This document shows positions 17,687-26,113 of a DNA stretch of 64,000 bases, one piece after another. The stretch covers positions 1,054,001 through 1,118,000 of the forward strand of contig NZ_RHJS01000002.1 in NCBI RefSeq assembly GCF_003885045.1, written 5' to 3'. The notes under the pieces were generated by a model that saw only the letters and a program-made list of their open reading frames with translations, ran no database searches and was not told the DNA's origin. The DNA is from Schaedlerella arabinosiphila (GTDB lineage: Bacteria > Bacillota > Clostridia > Lachnospirales > Lachnospiraceae). Position 1 is the first letter of the stretch. The number at the start of each line of letters is the position of its first letter. Both the position numbers and the translations under genes were made by a program.

Positions 17687-18643
17687 ATGCATGAAAGTAT
17701 CGCTTTTCCGAATCTGGGAATCGAATTTGAACATGTGGGAAAATCCATCTCGGTCTTTGGCTTTGAGATCGCATTTTATGGAATCATCATCGGTCTGGCA
17801 ATCCTGATCGGATTCGGGATCGCCACTGCGGAGGCAAGGCGGACCCGGCAGAACCCGGAAGACTATATGGATATGGGGCTGATCGGCGTCATCTGCGGGA
17901 TCGCGGGAGCCAGAATCTATTATATCATCTTTTCCTGGGATATGTACAAGGACAACCTTCTCAGCGTATTTAACCTGCGGGAAGGCGGCCTTGCGATCTA
18001 TGGGGGCATCATCGGAGCCATCCTTTCCGTGTTGGTCTGCGCGAAGGTGAAGCGGCTTTCGGCACCCCAGATCCTGGACACGGTTGCCATGGCGCTGGTG
18101 AACGGACAGATGCTGGGACGGTGGGGGAATTTCTTCAACCGGGAGGTGTTCGGGGGATATACGGACTCCCTGCTTGCCATGCGGCTGCCGCTGGATGCGG
18201 TGCGCGGCAGGGATGTGACGGAAGAAATGCGCCAATACATGGAGGTCATCGACGGGGTCAGCTATATCCAGGTGCATCCTACATTTTTATACGAATCGCT
18301 CTGGTGCTTAGGCGTATTGCTCTTCCTGTTCTTTTACCGGAAGCATAAAAAATACGAGGGCGAACTGTTCCTGCTCTACCTATTCGGCTACGGGCTGGGC
18401 CGGGTATGGATCGAGGGCATCCGTACAGACCAGTTGTTCCTGCCGGGAACCACGCTGCCGGTATCTCAGCTTCTGGCGGGGGGGATGGTGGTGCTGACGG
18501 GCATCCTTCTTCTGTATCTGCGGAAGCACCACAAACGGATGCCGCTGCTCAGAGCACACGTAGATTATAAACCGATGCCGCCTAAGATCGAAGGGAATAA
18601 AAAGCCCAGGTCAAAGGACCGGCTGTTTAAAAATATGGAATAA
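17687..18643 (+). CDS. lgt: Prolipoprotein diacylglyceryl transferase
   Basis: Multi-pass membrane enzyme that transfers diacylglycerol from phosphatidylglycerol to the lipobox Cys of prolipoproteins. Seven hydrophobic segments; signature GRWGNFFNREVFGG and GGLAIYGGIIGA; conserved RxxQ-like region RTDQLFLPG. 318 residues including a basic C-terminal tail. GGAGTG precedes the ATG. Separated from ychF by 139 bases in which I see no further gene. Several lipoproteins in this window (DUF6034, BMP) would be its substrates. Confidence 0.94.
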   Translation: MHESIAFPNLGIEFEHVGKSISVFGFEIAFYGIIIGLAILIGFGIATAEARRTRQNPEDYMDMGLIGVICGIAGARIYYIIFSWDMYKDNLLSVFNLREGGLAIYGGIIGAILSVLVCAKVKRLSAPQILDTVAMALVNGQMLGRWGNFFNREVFGGYTDSLLAMRLPLDAVRGRDVTEEMRQYMEVIDGVSYIQVHPTFLYESLWCLGVLLFLFFYRKHKKYEGELFLLYLFGYGLGRVWIEGIRTDQLFLPGTTLPVSQLLAGGMVVLTGILLLYLRKHHKRMPLLRAHVDYKPMPPKIEGNKKPRSKDRLFKNME

Positions 18644-18663
18644 CGGTGGAACAGCAGCAAAAT

Positions 18664-18725
18664 AAAAAAGCAGCATGTGCAGATTCACTTCTTGCCGAGG
18701 GGAATTTACGCATGGCTGCTTTTTT
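18664..18725. terminator. Terminator after lgt
   Basis: Inverted repeat AAAAAAGCAGC (18664-18674) with GCTGCTTTTTT (18715-18725) around a 40-base loop, giving a U-tract on both strands. It lies between lgt and the convergent DUF6034 lipoprotein gene. Confidence 0.7.
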
Positions 18726-18769
18726 GTGTAAAGGAAAAATCTTCTGCCGGAAACCCGGCGGTTCAGGGC

Positions 18770-20323
18770 TCAATATCCCAGACTGCGGTCCACCATCGTT
18801 CCATTGGCGGCATTGATAGTCAGGAAACTTTGGTCAGGGATACCTTCTTTCGTGCGGCTGTTTCCGGACTCTTCATTGACCAGCCGTTCTTTGGTTCCGA
18901 AGAAATCCCAGACCGGAACCAGGATACCGCTTGTATTGTCCGTATCCGGATCATAGATTCTTGTATAACCCAGCACGGCTTTTGTTACGTCCAGCCTGAT
19001 GGATTCGCCGGGTGAGACATAGTCGGAGTATTTGATCCGGGCCATATTCTCGAAAATATCTGCAATCTCAGGGAAGGAAAGCAGCGTGACATTGTCGATC
19101 TGCTGTTCTTCCACCTGATAAAGATTCAGAATCTCCGCTTGCTGCAGCCCGTCTTTGTTCACACAGAAGTACACTTTTTCATAGCCCCAGGGTGCCGTCG
19201 TGCTGTCCATGGATGGCATGGAAAGGCCGGGATCAACTTCATCTGTGACGGGAAAACCCTGGATATCCCTTGTGTAGCTGATCCGGTATCCGGCTTCCGA
19301 ATAGGGATAGGATATCGGGGGGCCGCTGGGATGGAGCCGGCCCAGGCTCAGTGCAGTGTTTTTTGCGGAGAAGTCCGTAAGTCCCAGCTTTTCCATATAC
19401 CGGTCTGCGATCTCCACCGCCTGCTTTTCAGTGATTCCGGCCATTTCTTCTGCTTTTTCCCGGGAAGGAAAATCATTTTCCATAGAATAATATCCGCCCT
19501 CCAACTGATAATCATACAAAGAATAATTCCATTCCAGTGGGGAGTTATCCGTTCCGGCCCGGGATATTTTGATGTCCATGGAATTTGCAGGGCCCGCCTT
19601 CATAGAATAACGGTACGCGCTTCCATCCAGCTCCACCGCGCCTTCGAAATATCTGGAAGAGGAATCTCCGGTATCGTCTTCGGAAAGGACAGGAGTTACC
19701 TTTGTTTTTTCGATGGTTTCCGGCGTATTGTCATACTCTTTCTCATATATGGAAATGCTTTCCTGCAGGTTAAAATACTGCTCCGGATTTTCCCAGCCTT
19801 CCTCCTGTGCATAGGCAATGTATCCGTACGGGTCCAGATTTCCTTCGGCCTCATAAGCCTTAAGCTCGTTTATCCGTTCCTGGATTTGTTCCTTGGAAAA
19901 CCGAAAATAGGAATCTCCGTCATAGATAGGGGCGTCTCCGAAAAAGGTCTCCGTCACCTGGGAGATCCATGCCTCGTCAAAGGGCTTCTGGCTGACCTTC
20001 CAGAGCGGGATCTGGGTCACATCAGGAACCGTGACCTGCGCATGGCAGGAAAGCTGAAACCTGTTGTCGTCGCTGGCCGCCGAGGCTTCGTATGTATCCG
20101 GTACCTGGAGATGCCTGGCCAGTGTACTGCCGTCGGCAGCAGGCTCCAAAGGATCGGCTTTCTCATAATTCTCCAGGCTTGGCCCCTTCTTTTCGCGGAC
20201 AAGGGGATGCTCCGGCGTCTTCGCGTGTCCCTGAGCTATTCCGGACAGCTGCGCGCATCCCTGAGCCATTCCGGACAGCAGCGCGCCGCAGAGCAGCAGG
20301 GAGAGTAGTTGTTTGCGTTTCAT
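18770..20323 (-). CDS. DUF6034-family lipoprotein
   Basis: A 517-residue predicted exported lipoprotein: positively charged start MKRKQ, hydrophobic core, and lipobox-like LSGMAQGC with Cys at residue 23. The rest is hydrophilic and acidic with no catalytic motif I recognise; it resembles DUF6034 proteins known mainly from Lachnospiraceae and relatives. A perfect-period 30-bp tandem duplication (20228-20287) makes a ten-residue repeat (LSGMAQGCAQ / LSGIAQGHAK) right at the cleavage site; only the first copy keeps Cys. Start set by AAGGAGG 8 bases upstream. Monocistronic. Function unknown. Confidence 0.75.
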   Translation of the reverse strand: MKRKQLLSLLLCGALLSGMAQGCAQLSGIAQGHAKTPEHPLVREKKGPSLENYEKADPLEPAADGSTLARHLQVPDTYEASAASDDNRFQLSCHAQVTVPDVTQIPLWKVSQKPFDEAWISQVTETFFGDAPIYDGDSYFRFSKEQIQERINELKAYEAEGNLDPYGYIAYAQEEGWENPEQYFNLQESISIYEKEYDNTPETIEKTKVTPVLSEDDTGDSSSRYFEGAVELDGSAYRYSMKAGPANSMDIKISRAGTDNSPLEWNYSLYDYQLEGGYYSMENDFPSREKAEEMAGITEKQAVEIADRYMEKLGLTDFSAKNTALSLGRLHPSGPPISYPYSEAGYRISYTRDIQGFPVTDEVDPGLSMPSMDSTTAPWGYEKVYFCVNKDGLQQAEILNLYQVEEQQIDNVTLLSFPEIADIFENMARIKYSDYVSPGESIRLDVTKAVLGYTRIYDPDTDNTSGILVPVWDFFGTKERLVNEESGNSRTKEGIPDQSFLTINAANGTMVDRSLGY

Positions 20324-20412
20324 AGATGATACCTCCTTATATGATCAACGATTTGTTTCTGCAAAAAAAGTGTGTTTGTTTTTTGAACCCGGGTTGTTTT
20401 GGGGACAGTTTT

Positions 20413-20441
20413 ATTATACTAAAGGTTATGTAATCAAGTCA
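20413..20441 (-). promoter_or_regulatory. Candidate promoter for the DUF6034 gene
   Basis: On the reverse strand a perfect TATAAT (20413-20418) with a weak TGACTT (20436-20441) 17 bases upstream. The remaining 20324-20664 interval holds no gene that I can support. Confidence 0.4.
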
Positions 20442-20549
20442 TCAACAAGTTGTAACCAAAATGTAAAAGTAATTCCAATTCAGTGACCGCGGCATCGGCA
20501 TAGGATATTTCCGTATAACATTCCCCATTGCTCCGCCTGTGAAAACGCC

Positions 20550-20578
20550 TTGTAATAGGAAATGTTTTTGTATATAAT
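20550..20578 (+). promoter_or_regulatory. Promoter for the DUF4869/ATPase pair
   Basis: TTGTAA and TATAAT separated by exactly 17 bases, about 85 bases before the DUF4869 start codon. Confidence 0.65.
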
Positions 20579-20652
20579 GAATATGGAAATACTGAAAAAA
20601 ATCCGTCCGCTGCGGATGAATGGGGTCAGCCTGCCAGAAATCCGACGCCTGA

Positions 20653-20690
20653 AAGGAGTGCAAAATGCTTTCGATTTTTTATGGAGACAT
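20653..20690 (+). repeat. 38-bp direct repeat, left copy
   Basis: Covers the ribosome binding site and first nine codons of the DUF4869 gene. An identical 38-bp copy is at 22090-22127, directly after the ATPase gene; the sequence diverges immediately outside both copies. Confidence 0.95.
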
Positions 20691-21102
20691 GCCGGAGGCG
20701 GTGTATAATACTGCGGCATATTTTAAATATGATTATGAAGACGATTGGATTACAGATCCATTTGTGAAGGAAATGATCCTGGATGTGGACAAATCGACCG
20801 TACTGGACAGCGGCGTGATTGACAGCCCTGTCCTTGGAAAAATTCCGCCCCTCGGACTTTCCGGCGGCGTGAAAACGCTGATTCTGATAAAATTTAATCA
20901 TTCGAAGATATTTAATGCTTCGACATGCGGTGATAATTGCGCGCGCTGGCTTCTGAAAATAGCGGAAAAGGAAGACCGGACAATCAATTTGCGGCATTTA
21001 CTGCGGTTCGGAGATGAACCTTTTACAATTCGGATATTAAATACAGGCCAGATCGTACATTCGACGAAAGAATTGGTGCCTGCAGCCGGGGAATTTGTCT
21101 AA
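20665..21102 (+). CDS. DUF4869 domain-containing protein
   Basis: A 145-residue soluble protein beginning MLSIFYGDMPEAVYNTAAYFKY. It has the pattern I associate with DUF4869 (N-terminal IFYGD, central LSGGVKTLILI, a NCARWLLKIAE helix and a C-terminal Phe/Ile-rich strand region). No signal peptide or membrane segment. The family has no established function; it commonly sits before a small P-loop ATPase in Firmicutes, as here. AAGGAG precedes the ATG; its stop lies 13 bases before the ATPase start. Its 5' end is part of a perfect direct repeat bounding the pair. Confidence 0.75.
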   Translation: MLSIFYGDMPEAVYNTAAYFKYDYEDDWITDPFVKEMILDVDKSTVLDSGVIDSPVLGKIPPLGLSGGVKTLILIKFNHSKIFNASTCGDNCARWLLKIAEKEDRTINLRHLLRFGDEPFTIRILNTGQIVHSTKELVPAAGEFV

Positions 21103-21115
21103 GGGGAGGATGAAA

Positions 21116-22081
21116 ATGCGGGGAGTACACAGAGTGGTCGTTTCTTCAAAACGGCTTCGCTACGATTTTCAGATAAGGCGCAATATAACGATTGTTCGCG
21201 GAGACAGTGCAACAGGAAAGACAACGCTTGTTGATATGATCTGGGAATATACCAACAATCCTTCCGGAAGTCCGGTAGAACTTGTCTGTGATAAAACCTG
21301 TTCTGTGCTGACAGGCACATTATGGAAAGAACAGCTTTCAGGGATACGGGACAGTATCGTGTTTATTGACGAAGGAAACGAGTTTGTACGGTCAGCTGAC
21401 TTTGCAAAAGAAATACAGGGAACGGATAATTATTATGTAATCGTATCCCGTGAAGCGCTTCCGGCGCTACCGTATAGTGTAGAGGAAATATACGGCATCC
21501 GTACATCCGGAAAATATGGGACCTTAAAACAAAGCTATCATGAATTTTACAGGATTTATGGTACAGATGCTGTGAAAACAGAGGTAAAACCGGAAACAGT
21601 CATTACAGAGGATCGAAATTCGGGTTATCAGTTCTTTCAGTCCATATGCAGTGAGCATGATTTGGAGTGCTGTTCGGCAGATGGAAAATCAAACATTTTT
21701 CGTCTGCTGAAAGAGAGGAAAGAGGAACGGGTACTTGTGATTGCCGACGGCGCAGCCTTTGGGCCGGAAATGGATAGGGTGTTGCAGTTGTTGACAGAAA
21801 GAGAAAATTCTGCATTATATCTGCCGGAATCTTTCGAATGGCTGATATTGTCGTCTGATATTTGGACGGACAATGAAATCAGGGAAATTTTAAGTACGCC
21901 GTATGACTACATTGAGAGTAAAGATTTTTTTAGCTGGGAGCGATATTTCACCGCTTTGCTGATTGAAAAAACAAAGGGAAGTTATCTTGCGTATTCCAAA
22001 AAGAAGCTGAATACACGTTATTTGAATGATAAAATAAAAGCAGCGGTTCTTTTAAAAATGGAAAAAATTGTGTTGAGTTAA
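21116..22081 (+). CDS. Small P-loop ATPase paired with DUF4869
   Basis: About 322 residues. An early Walker A motif (GDSATGKTTLVD, about residues 28-39) follows a short beta-rich start; SIVFIDEGNEFV (about 82-93) is the likely Walker B region. The C-terminal half has no recognised domain. Similar proteins are sometimes named translation initiation factor 2, which I would not trust. The start at 21116 is chosen because GGGGAGG lies 6 bases upstream. The compact AT-richer pair is bounded by 38-bp direct repeats and followed by a terminator, looking like an acquired cassette. Role unknown. Confidence 0.7.
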   Translation: MRGVHRVVVSSKRLRYDFQIRRNITIVRGDSATGKTTLVDMIWEYTNNPSGSPVELVCDKTCSVLTGTLWKEQLSGIRDSIVFIDEGNEFVRSADFAKEIQGTDNYYVIVSREALPALPYSVEEIYGIRTSGKYGTLKQSYHEFYRIYGTDAVKTEVKPETVITEDRNSGYQFFQSICSEHDLECCSADGKSNIFRLLKERKEERVLVIADGAAFGPEMDRVLQLLTERENSALYLPESFEWLILSSDIWTDNEIREILSTPYDYIESKDFFSWERYFTALLIEKTKGSYLAYSKKKLNTRYLNDKIKAAVLLKMEKIVLS

Positions 22082-22089
22082 TCGGATAT

Positions 22090-22127
22090 AAGGAGTGCAA
22101 AATGCTTTCGATTTTTTATGGAGACAT
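22090..22127 (+). repeat. 38-bp direct repeat, right copy with orphan start of DUF4869
   Basis: Identical to 20653-20690. It recreates the ribosome binding site and first nine codons (MLSIFYGD...) of the DUF4869 gene, after which the reading frame continues into unrelated sequence, so it is a truncated gene start and not a functional gene. Confidence 0.9.
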
Positions 22128-22175
22128 TTTTACGCTTACGACAGATTTAAGCCCATTTTATATATCTTCATATGC

Positions 22176-22202
22176 AAAAAAGGTGCCATTGGCACCTTTT
22201 TT
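22176..22202. terminator. Bidirectional terminator between the ATPase pair and deoB
   Basis: A6-GGTGCC, 3-base loop, GGCACC-T6: a strong symmetric intrinsic terminator serving the forward DUF4869/ATPase pair and the reverse nucleoside operon ending in deoB. Confidence 0.92.
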
Positions 22203-22205
22203 GTA

Positions 22206-23396
22206 TTACCGGATCTTTTCCAGCAGAGATTCTCCAATCGTATGCTCCGGCATCTCTAAGCCGAAGTTGTCCGCCACGGTTGCCCCGATGACGGCAAAGG
22301 TATCCGCCTCCGGCAGTTTGCCGCTTCCCTGTAAGGAAGGAGAGTAGGCAAGGAAGGGCACCTTCTCACGGGTGTGGTCCGTCCCTGTGTAGGTGGGGTC
22401 GTTGCCGTGATCCGCCGTCAGGATCAACAGGTCGTCGTCCCGGAGCAGGTTCAGAAGAACTCCCAGGTTTACGTCAAATTTTTCCAGCTCCCGGGCATAG
22501 CCGCCGGGATCTCTGCGGTGTCCCCAGAGGGCGTCAAAATCCACCAGGTTGACGAAGCAGAGTCCGTGGAAATCCTCCTTCGCGGCATCAATGGTCTGCT
22601 CCATGCCGTGAACGGAGCTCTTGGATTTCCAGGCTTTTGTGATGCCTTCCCCGTCAAAGATATCTTTGATCTTGCCGATGGAGAGGACGTCCAGCCCATG
22701 GTCCTTAAGCAGATTTAATACGGTGGCGTTAAAGGGCTTTAACGCATAGTCATGGCGGTTGCTGGTTCGCTGAAATTCGCCTTTTTTCCGTCCCACATAG
22801 GGCCTTGCGATGACCCGGCCGACCTTCCATTCATCCCGCATGGTGAGCTCCCTTGCGATCTCGCAGCAGCGGTAGAGCTCATCCAGGCCGAAGGTTTCTT
22901 CATTGCCGCAGATCTGGAGCACGGAATCCGCGGAGGTGTATACGATCATATGCCCTGTGGCGATCTCTTCTTCAGCCAGCTCTTCCAGGATCTCCGTGCC
23001 GCTGGCGCTCTTATTGCCGATGATTGTTTTCCCGGTGCGCTTTTCCAGTTCTGCGATCAGTTCCGGCGGGAATCCTGTCTCAGTAAATGTCTGGAAGGGG
23101 GTTTTTACCTCCAGCCCCATGATCTCCCAGTGTCCCGTCATGGTGTCCTTCCCGTTGCTTCGTTCGTTCAGCTTCGTATAATATGCCAGCGGCGTCTTTA
23201 CAGGCTCCACCTGCTTTAAGGGGCAGAGGTTTGCCAGCCCTAACTTCTGCAGGTTGGGGATCTGGAAGGTGTCCGTGGACTGGGAAATGTGTTCCAGAGT
23301 GTTCACCCCTGTATCCCCGAAGGCGGGGGAGTCCGGCATGGCTCCCACACCCAGGGAATCCAGCACGATGATAAAGATACGTCGGTATCGTTCCAT
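22206..23396 (-). CDS. deoB: Phosphopentomutase
   Basis: Alkaline phosphatase-superfamily metalloenzyme interconverting (deoxy)ribose-1-phosphate and -5-phosphate in nucleoside catabolism. Metal-binding motifs: [14 protein letters not shown] at the N-terminus, [23 protein letters not shown], and LTADHGNDP near the C-terminus. 396 residues, typical. A further ATG lies three codons upstream but overlaps the AGGAG; the ATG at 23396 has better (9-base) spacing. Last gene of the nucleoside operon, taking the sugar phosphate released by the phosphorylase. Confidence 0.96.
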   Translation of the reverse strand: MERYRRIFIIVLDSLGVGAMPDSPAFGDTGVNTLEHISQSTDTFQIPNLQKLGLANLCPLKQVEPVKTPLAYYTKLNERSNGKDTMTGHWEIMGLEVKTPFQTFTETGFPPELIAELEKRTGKTIIGNKSASGTEILEELAEEEIATGHMIVYTSADSVLQICGNEETFGLDELYRCCEIARELTMRDEWKVGRVIARPYVGRKKGEFQRTSNRHDYALKPFNATVLNLLKDHGLDVLSIGKIKDIFDGEGITKAWKSKSSVHGMEQTIDAAKEDFHGLCFVNLVDFDALWGHRRDPGGYARELEKFDVNLGVLLNLLRDDDLLILTADHGNDPTYTGTDHTREKVPFLAYSPSLQGSGKLPEADTFAVIGATVADNFGLEMPEHTIGESLLEKIR

Positions 23397-23463
23397 GTTG
23401 TTCATCTCCTTTGCGATAATAGTAAATCATGATTCCGGCGGCAGCGTTTCCGAACCATTGGAA

Positions 23464-24459
23464 CTATTCTATCATGTTTTTCGCCGGAAGGGAATCCTGG
23501 GATTTCCAGAATACCGACAGAAATTCCCTCAGCGCCCGTTTCGGATCAACGTCCAGGGCAAAGCCCACATATTCCGCCGGGATGGGCTGCTCCCGCAGAT
23601 CCGTGACCACCATTCCGCGGCAGTAAGTGCCGCCGCATTCGATCCGCGCCTTCCGTTTTTCCACGCGCACCAGATCCGGGACGACGGCGGCCATCATGGC
23701 CAGCGGGTCGTGGAGCGGGCAGTCCCCGATACAGTAGTTTTGATTCCGGTTGCCTTCCCAGTAGTACGTAAGGGCCTGTTTCATATAGTCCACGGCCTTG
23801 CGGGAATGGGGGCTGCAGCACTTGTCCAGCCAGTCCATGGCCCCGGTGGTGAAACGGACCTTTTCCGTCACGTCCAGGCCCACGGCGAGGATCTCCATGC
23901 CGGACTGGAACACCCGGTCGCAGGCAGCGGGATCGGAGGCAAAATTGGCCTCGCACATGGGGGAGACATTTCCCCGCATGTAGACCGTCCCGCCCATCAT
24001 CACACAGCGTTTAATCTTTTTCGCAAAAGAAGGGGCTTTGGCAAGAGTACGGGCGATATTGGTCAGGGGCCCCAGGGTGACCAGGACCAGCTCGTGTTCG
24101 TATTTCTGCGCCAGCCGGATCTGAAAGTCACAGACATCCTCCTCAAGGAGCGTCCGGCTGCCGGAGGGCAGCTCCACATTGCCCAGCCCGTTATCCCCGT
24201 GGATGAAGGCGGTCCGGCCGTCCCACTCGCCCTCCAGGGGCTTTTCAAAACCGCAGACCACAGGGATATCCGGAGCGCCGGCCAGATCCAGGATCTTCAG
24301 CGTATTTTCCGCCGCCAGCCGGGCTTCCACGTTGCCGCATACGGTGGTGATCCCGACGATTTCCACATCCTCTTTGTTGAGCGCGTACAGAAGCGCGAGA
24401 GAATCATCCACCCCGGTATCCACATCTAAAAGTATTTTGATTCGATTTTGTTTACTCAT
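23464..24459 (-). CDS. Inosine/uridine-preferring nucleoside hydrolase
   Basis: Hydrolyses ribonucleosides to base plus ribose. The calcium-binding N-terminal motif is present as LLDVDTGVDDSLALLYAL (DxDxGxDD variant with DTGVDD), and later family features include the TLGPLTNIA segment and a HDPLAMMAAV segment. 331 residues, complete, cytoplasmic. Four bases separate it from the phosphorylase stop codon. Base specificity cannot be read from the sequence; hydrolase and phosphorylase together give two routes for imported nucleosides. Confidence 0.92.
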   Translation of the reverse strand: MSKQNRIKILLDVDTGVDDSLALLYALNKEDVEIVGITTVCGNVEARLAAENTLKILDLAGAPDIPVVCGFEKPLEGEWDGRTAFIHGDNGLGNVELPSGSRTLLEEDVCDFQIRLAQKYEHELVLVTLGPLTNIARTLAKAPSFAKKIKRCVMMGGTVYMRGNVSPMCEANFASDPAACDRVFQSGMEILAVGLDVTEKVRFTTGAMDWLDKCCSPHSRKAVDYMKQALTYYWEGNRNQNYCIGDCPLHDPLAMMAAVVPDLVRVEKRKARIECGGTYCRGMVVTDLREQPIPAEYVGFALDVDPKRALREFLSVFWKSQDSLPAKNMIE

Positions 24460-24462
24460 GCT

Positions 24463-25167
24463 TTACGATACCAGGCTCAACGCACAGCGGATCATGGCAT
24501 CCAGCCTGGTTTCCCTTTCTTCATTGGTCAGCGCGCCGCCGTGGTGCATGCTGCTGCCCACGGTGAGAAGGCTCAAAGCGCGCTTGCCGGCCCTTGCGGC
24601 GTTGCAGTAGAGGGACAGCGTTTCCATTTCCTGGACGAGAACGCCCATTTTTTCCCAGAGCCCTTTTTCTCCGGGGCTGTCCTCATAAAATACGTCGGAG
24701 CAGAAGACGTTTCCCACCTTGTAGGGGATGTGCTGCGCCCTGGCGGCCTGTACCGCCTGCTCCAGAAGCTCATAATCCGCGATGGGGGCGAAGCTTCCCG
24801 GCAGATGGTACTGGGCCGTATAATTGGAATTGGTGCAGCAGCCCATGGCAAAGATGACCTGCCCTACCTCCACGTCCCGGTGGACGGCGCCTGCCGTTCC
24901 GATGCGGATGATGGTATCCGCCTGGTAATGGTTGAAAAGCTCGTAGGAATAGATTCCCATAGACGGAACGCCCATGCCGCTTCCTTGCACCGATACTTTT
25001 TTTCCGTTGTAGTAACCGGTATAACCGTTCATGCCGCGCACCCTGTTGTAGCAGAATACGTCGGTCAGATAATGTTCTGCAATGTATTTTGCGCGCAGAG
25101 GATCCCCGGGCATCAGGACAGTACTCCCGATTTGCCCGGCCTCCGCTTCGTTGTGAAATGTGTTCAT
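24463..25167 (-). CDS. deoD: Purine-nucleoside phosphorylase (DeoD type)
   Basis: NP-I family enzyme that phosphorolyses purine nucleosides to base and ribose-1-phosphate. MPGDPLRAKYIAE (phosphate site), the GMGVPSMGIYSYELF region, RIGTAGAV, and a QEMETLSLYCNA segment containing the ribose-binding Met-Glu pair. 234 residues fits the hexameric DeoD type. AGAGGA precedes the ATG. Lies between the GntR regulator and the nucleoside hydrolase in one reverse operon. Confidence 0.94.
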   Translation of the reverse strand: MNTFHNEAEAGQIGSTVLMPGDPLRAKYIAEHYLTDVFCYNRVRGMNGYTGYYNGKKVSVQGSGMGVPSMGIYSYELFNHYQADTIIRIGTAGAVHRDVEVGQVIFAMGCCTNSNYTAQYHLPGSFAPIADYELLEQAVQAARAQHIPYKVGNVFCSDVFYEDSPGEKGLWEKMGVLVQEMETLSLYCNAARAGKRALSLLTVGSSMHHGGALTNEERETRLDAMIRCALSLVS

Positions 25168-25237
25168 GTGATTCGTCCTCTTTATGAAATCTGTCCGGCA
25201 GACGGGGAGCCTGCGGGTGAGGCTCCGACGCCGGGTA

Positions 25238-25999
25238 CTATGACATGCTCATCGTCCGCTCATTTTTTCTGCGGATAGGCAGTTCGTGCTGGTTGGGACT
25301 GAAAAATAATTTCTGTGAAAGCACGGGGACGTCAAATTCCGAATACAGGACTTCTTCCAGGATCAGGAGGGGATATTCCTCCTCAATCTGCAGAATCCCG
25401 GAGAGCCGTTCCCTGGTAAGCCCCATCCGGAAACGGGACTCGCTGTAGAGCCCGGTTGTCTGGAGGAATTTCGTATAAAATGCATACACCGCGTCGGTGT
25501 CCTCCAGATCCACATTGTGCTGGTCCAGAATTTCATGAGGCATATAGATCATGGCAAAGCCAGCCGGAGCCTCCTCGGTATAATAAGTAATATTGATCAC
25601 AGCCACGATGCTGGAGGGACGCAGCTTCAACACCTCCTGATGCTTTTTGGTGGGAGGCTGGAAGCCGATGGTAGTCTCCGTCCGCACAATGGGCTGGATG
25701 CAGAAATCCGCAATGGGATTGCCCAGTTTTTCCAGTCCGTTTTTACAGATATCCTGATTGGAAAGCACGATATTTCCCTTTCCCTGATGATTCATGATCA
25801 ATCCGTCTTCCTGTAACAGGAGCATCGCCTGGCGAAGGGTACCTCTGCTGACATCGAGCTGGGCGGCCAGGATATTTTCCCCCGGCAGCTTTTCCCCCGG
25901 CTGGTATTTTCCGTCGATCAGCCATTGCCGGATGGTTCCGTATACTGTCACATACAGTGGTATCTTTACATTTTTTTCGTTTAAGGTTGTGTCTTTCAT
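25238..25999 (-). CDS. GntR-family (HutC-type) transcriptional regulator of the nucleoside operon
   Basis: 253 residues: N-terminal winged helix-turn-helix (about 10-80, with GEKLPGENILAAQLDVSRGT and LRQAMLLLQEDGLI) and a C-terminal UTRA ligand-binding domain (about 95-245). Because it sits inside the nucleoside operon it most likely represses that operon and is relieved by a nucleoside or sugar phosphate; this is inference. The two 9-bp repeats at 30724-30753 are a plausible binding site. AAGGAG lies 11 bases before the ATG. Confidence 0.9.
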   Translation of the reverse strand: MKDTTLNEKNVKIPLYVTVYGTIRQWLIDGKYQPGEKLPGENILAAQLDVSRGTLRQAMLLLQEDGLIMNHQGKGNIVLSNQDICKNGLEKLGNPIADFCIQPIVRTETTIGFQPPTKKHQEVLKLRPSSIVAVINITYYTEEAPAGFAMIYMPHEILDQHNVDLEDTDAVYAFYTKFLQTTGLYSESRFRMGLTRERLSGILQIEEEYPLLILEEVLYSEFDVPVLSQKLFFSPNQHELPIRRKNERTMSMS

Positions 26000-26023
26000 T
26001 CGCCGTGATGCTCCTTCCTGGTT

Positions 26024-26094
26024 CTGATACGGCAGCGCGCCGGCTGCAGATTCCGCATATCCGCCGTTTGATGCGTGTTCCTGCCGTATCCTTC
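26024..26094. repeat. Inverted repeat between second permease and GntR gene
   Basis: GATACGGCAG near 26025 and CTGCCGTATC near 26085 are perfect complements enclosing a GC-rich segment with a further small palindrome (CCGCATATCCGC). There is no U-tract. It may set differential expression between the transporter and the catabolic genes. Confidence 0.5.
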
Positions 26095-26113
26095 GTCTGG
26101 TAATAGTATAAAA

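Noticed and set aside
19139..20308. 389-codon forward open frame opposite the DUF6034 gene
   Set aside because: The reverse strand has a signal peptide, lipobox and strong ribosome binding site; the forward frame has none of these.
23254..24429. 391-codon forward open frame
   Set aside because: Antisense to deoB and the nucleoside hydrolase, both of which have full family motifs.
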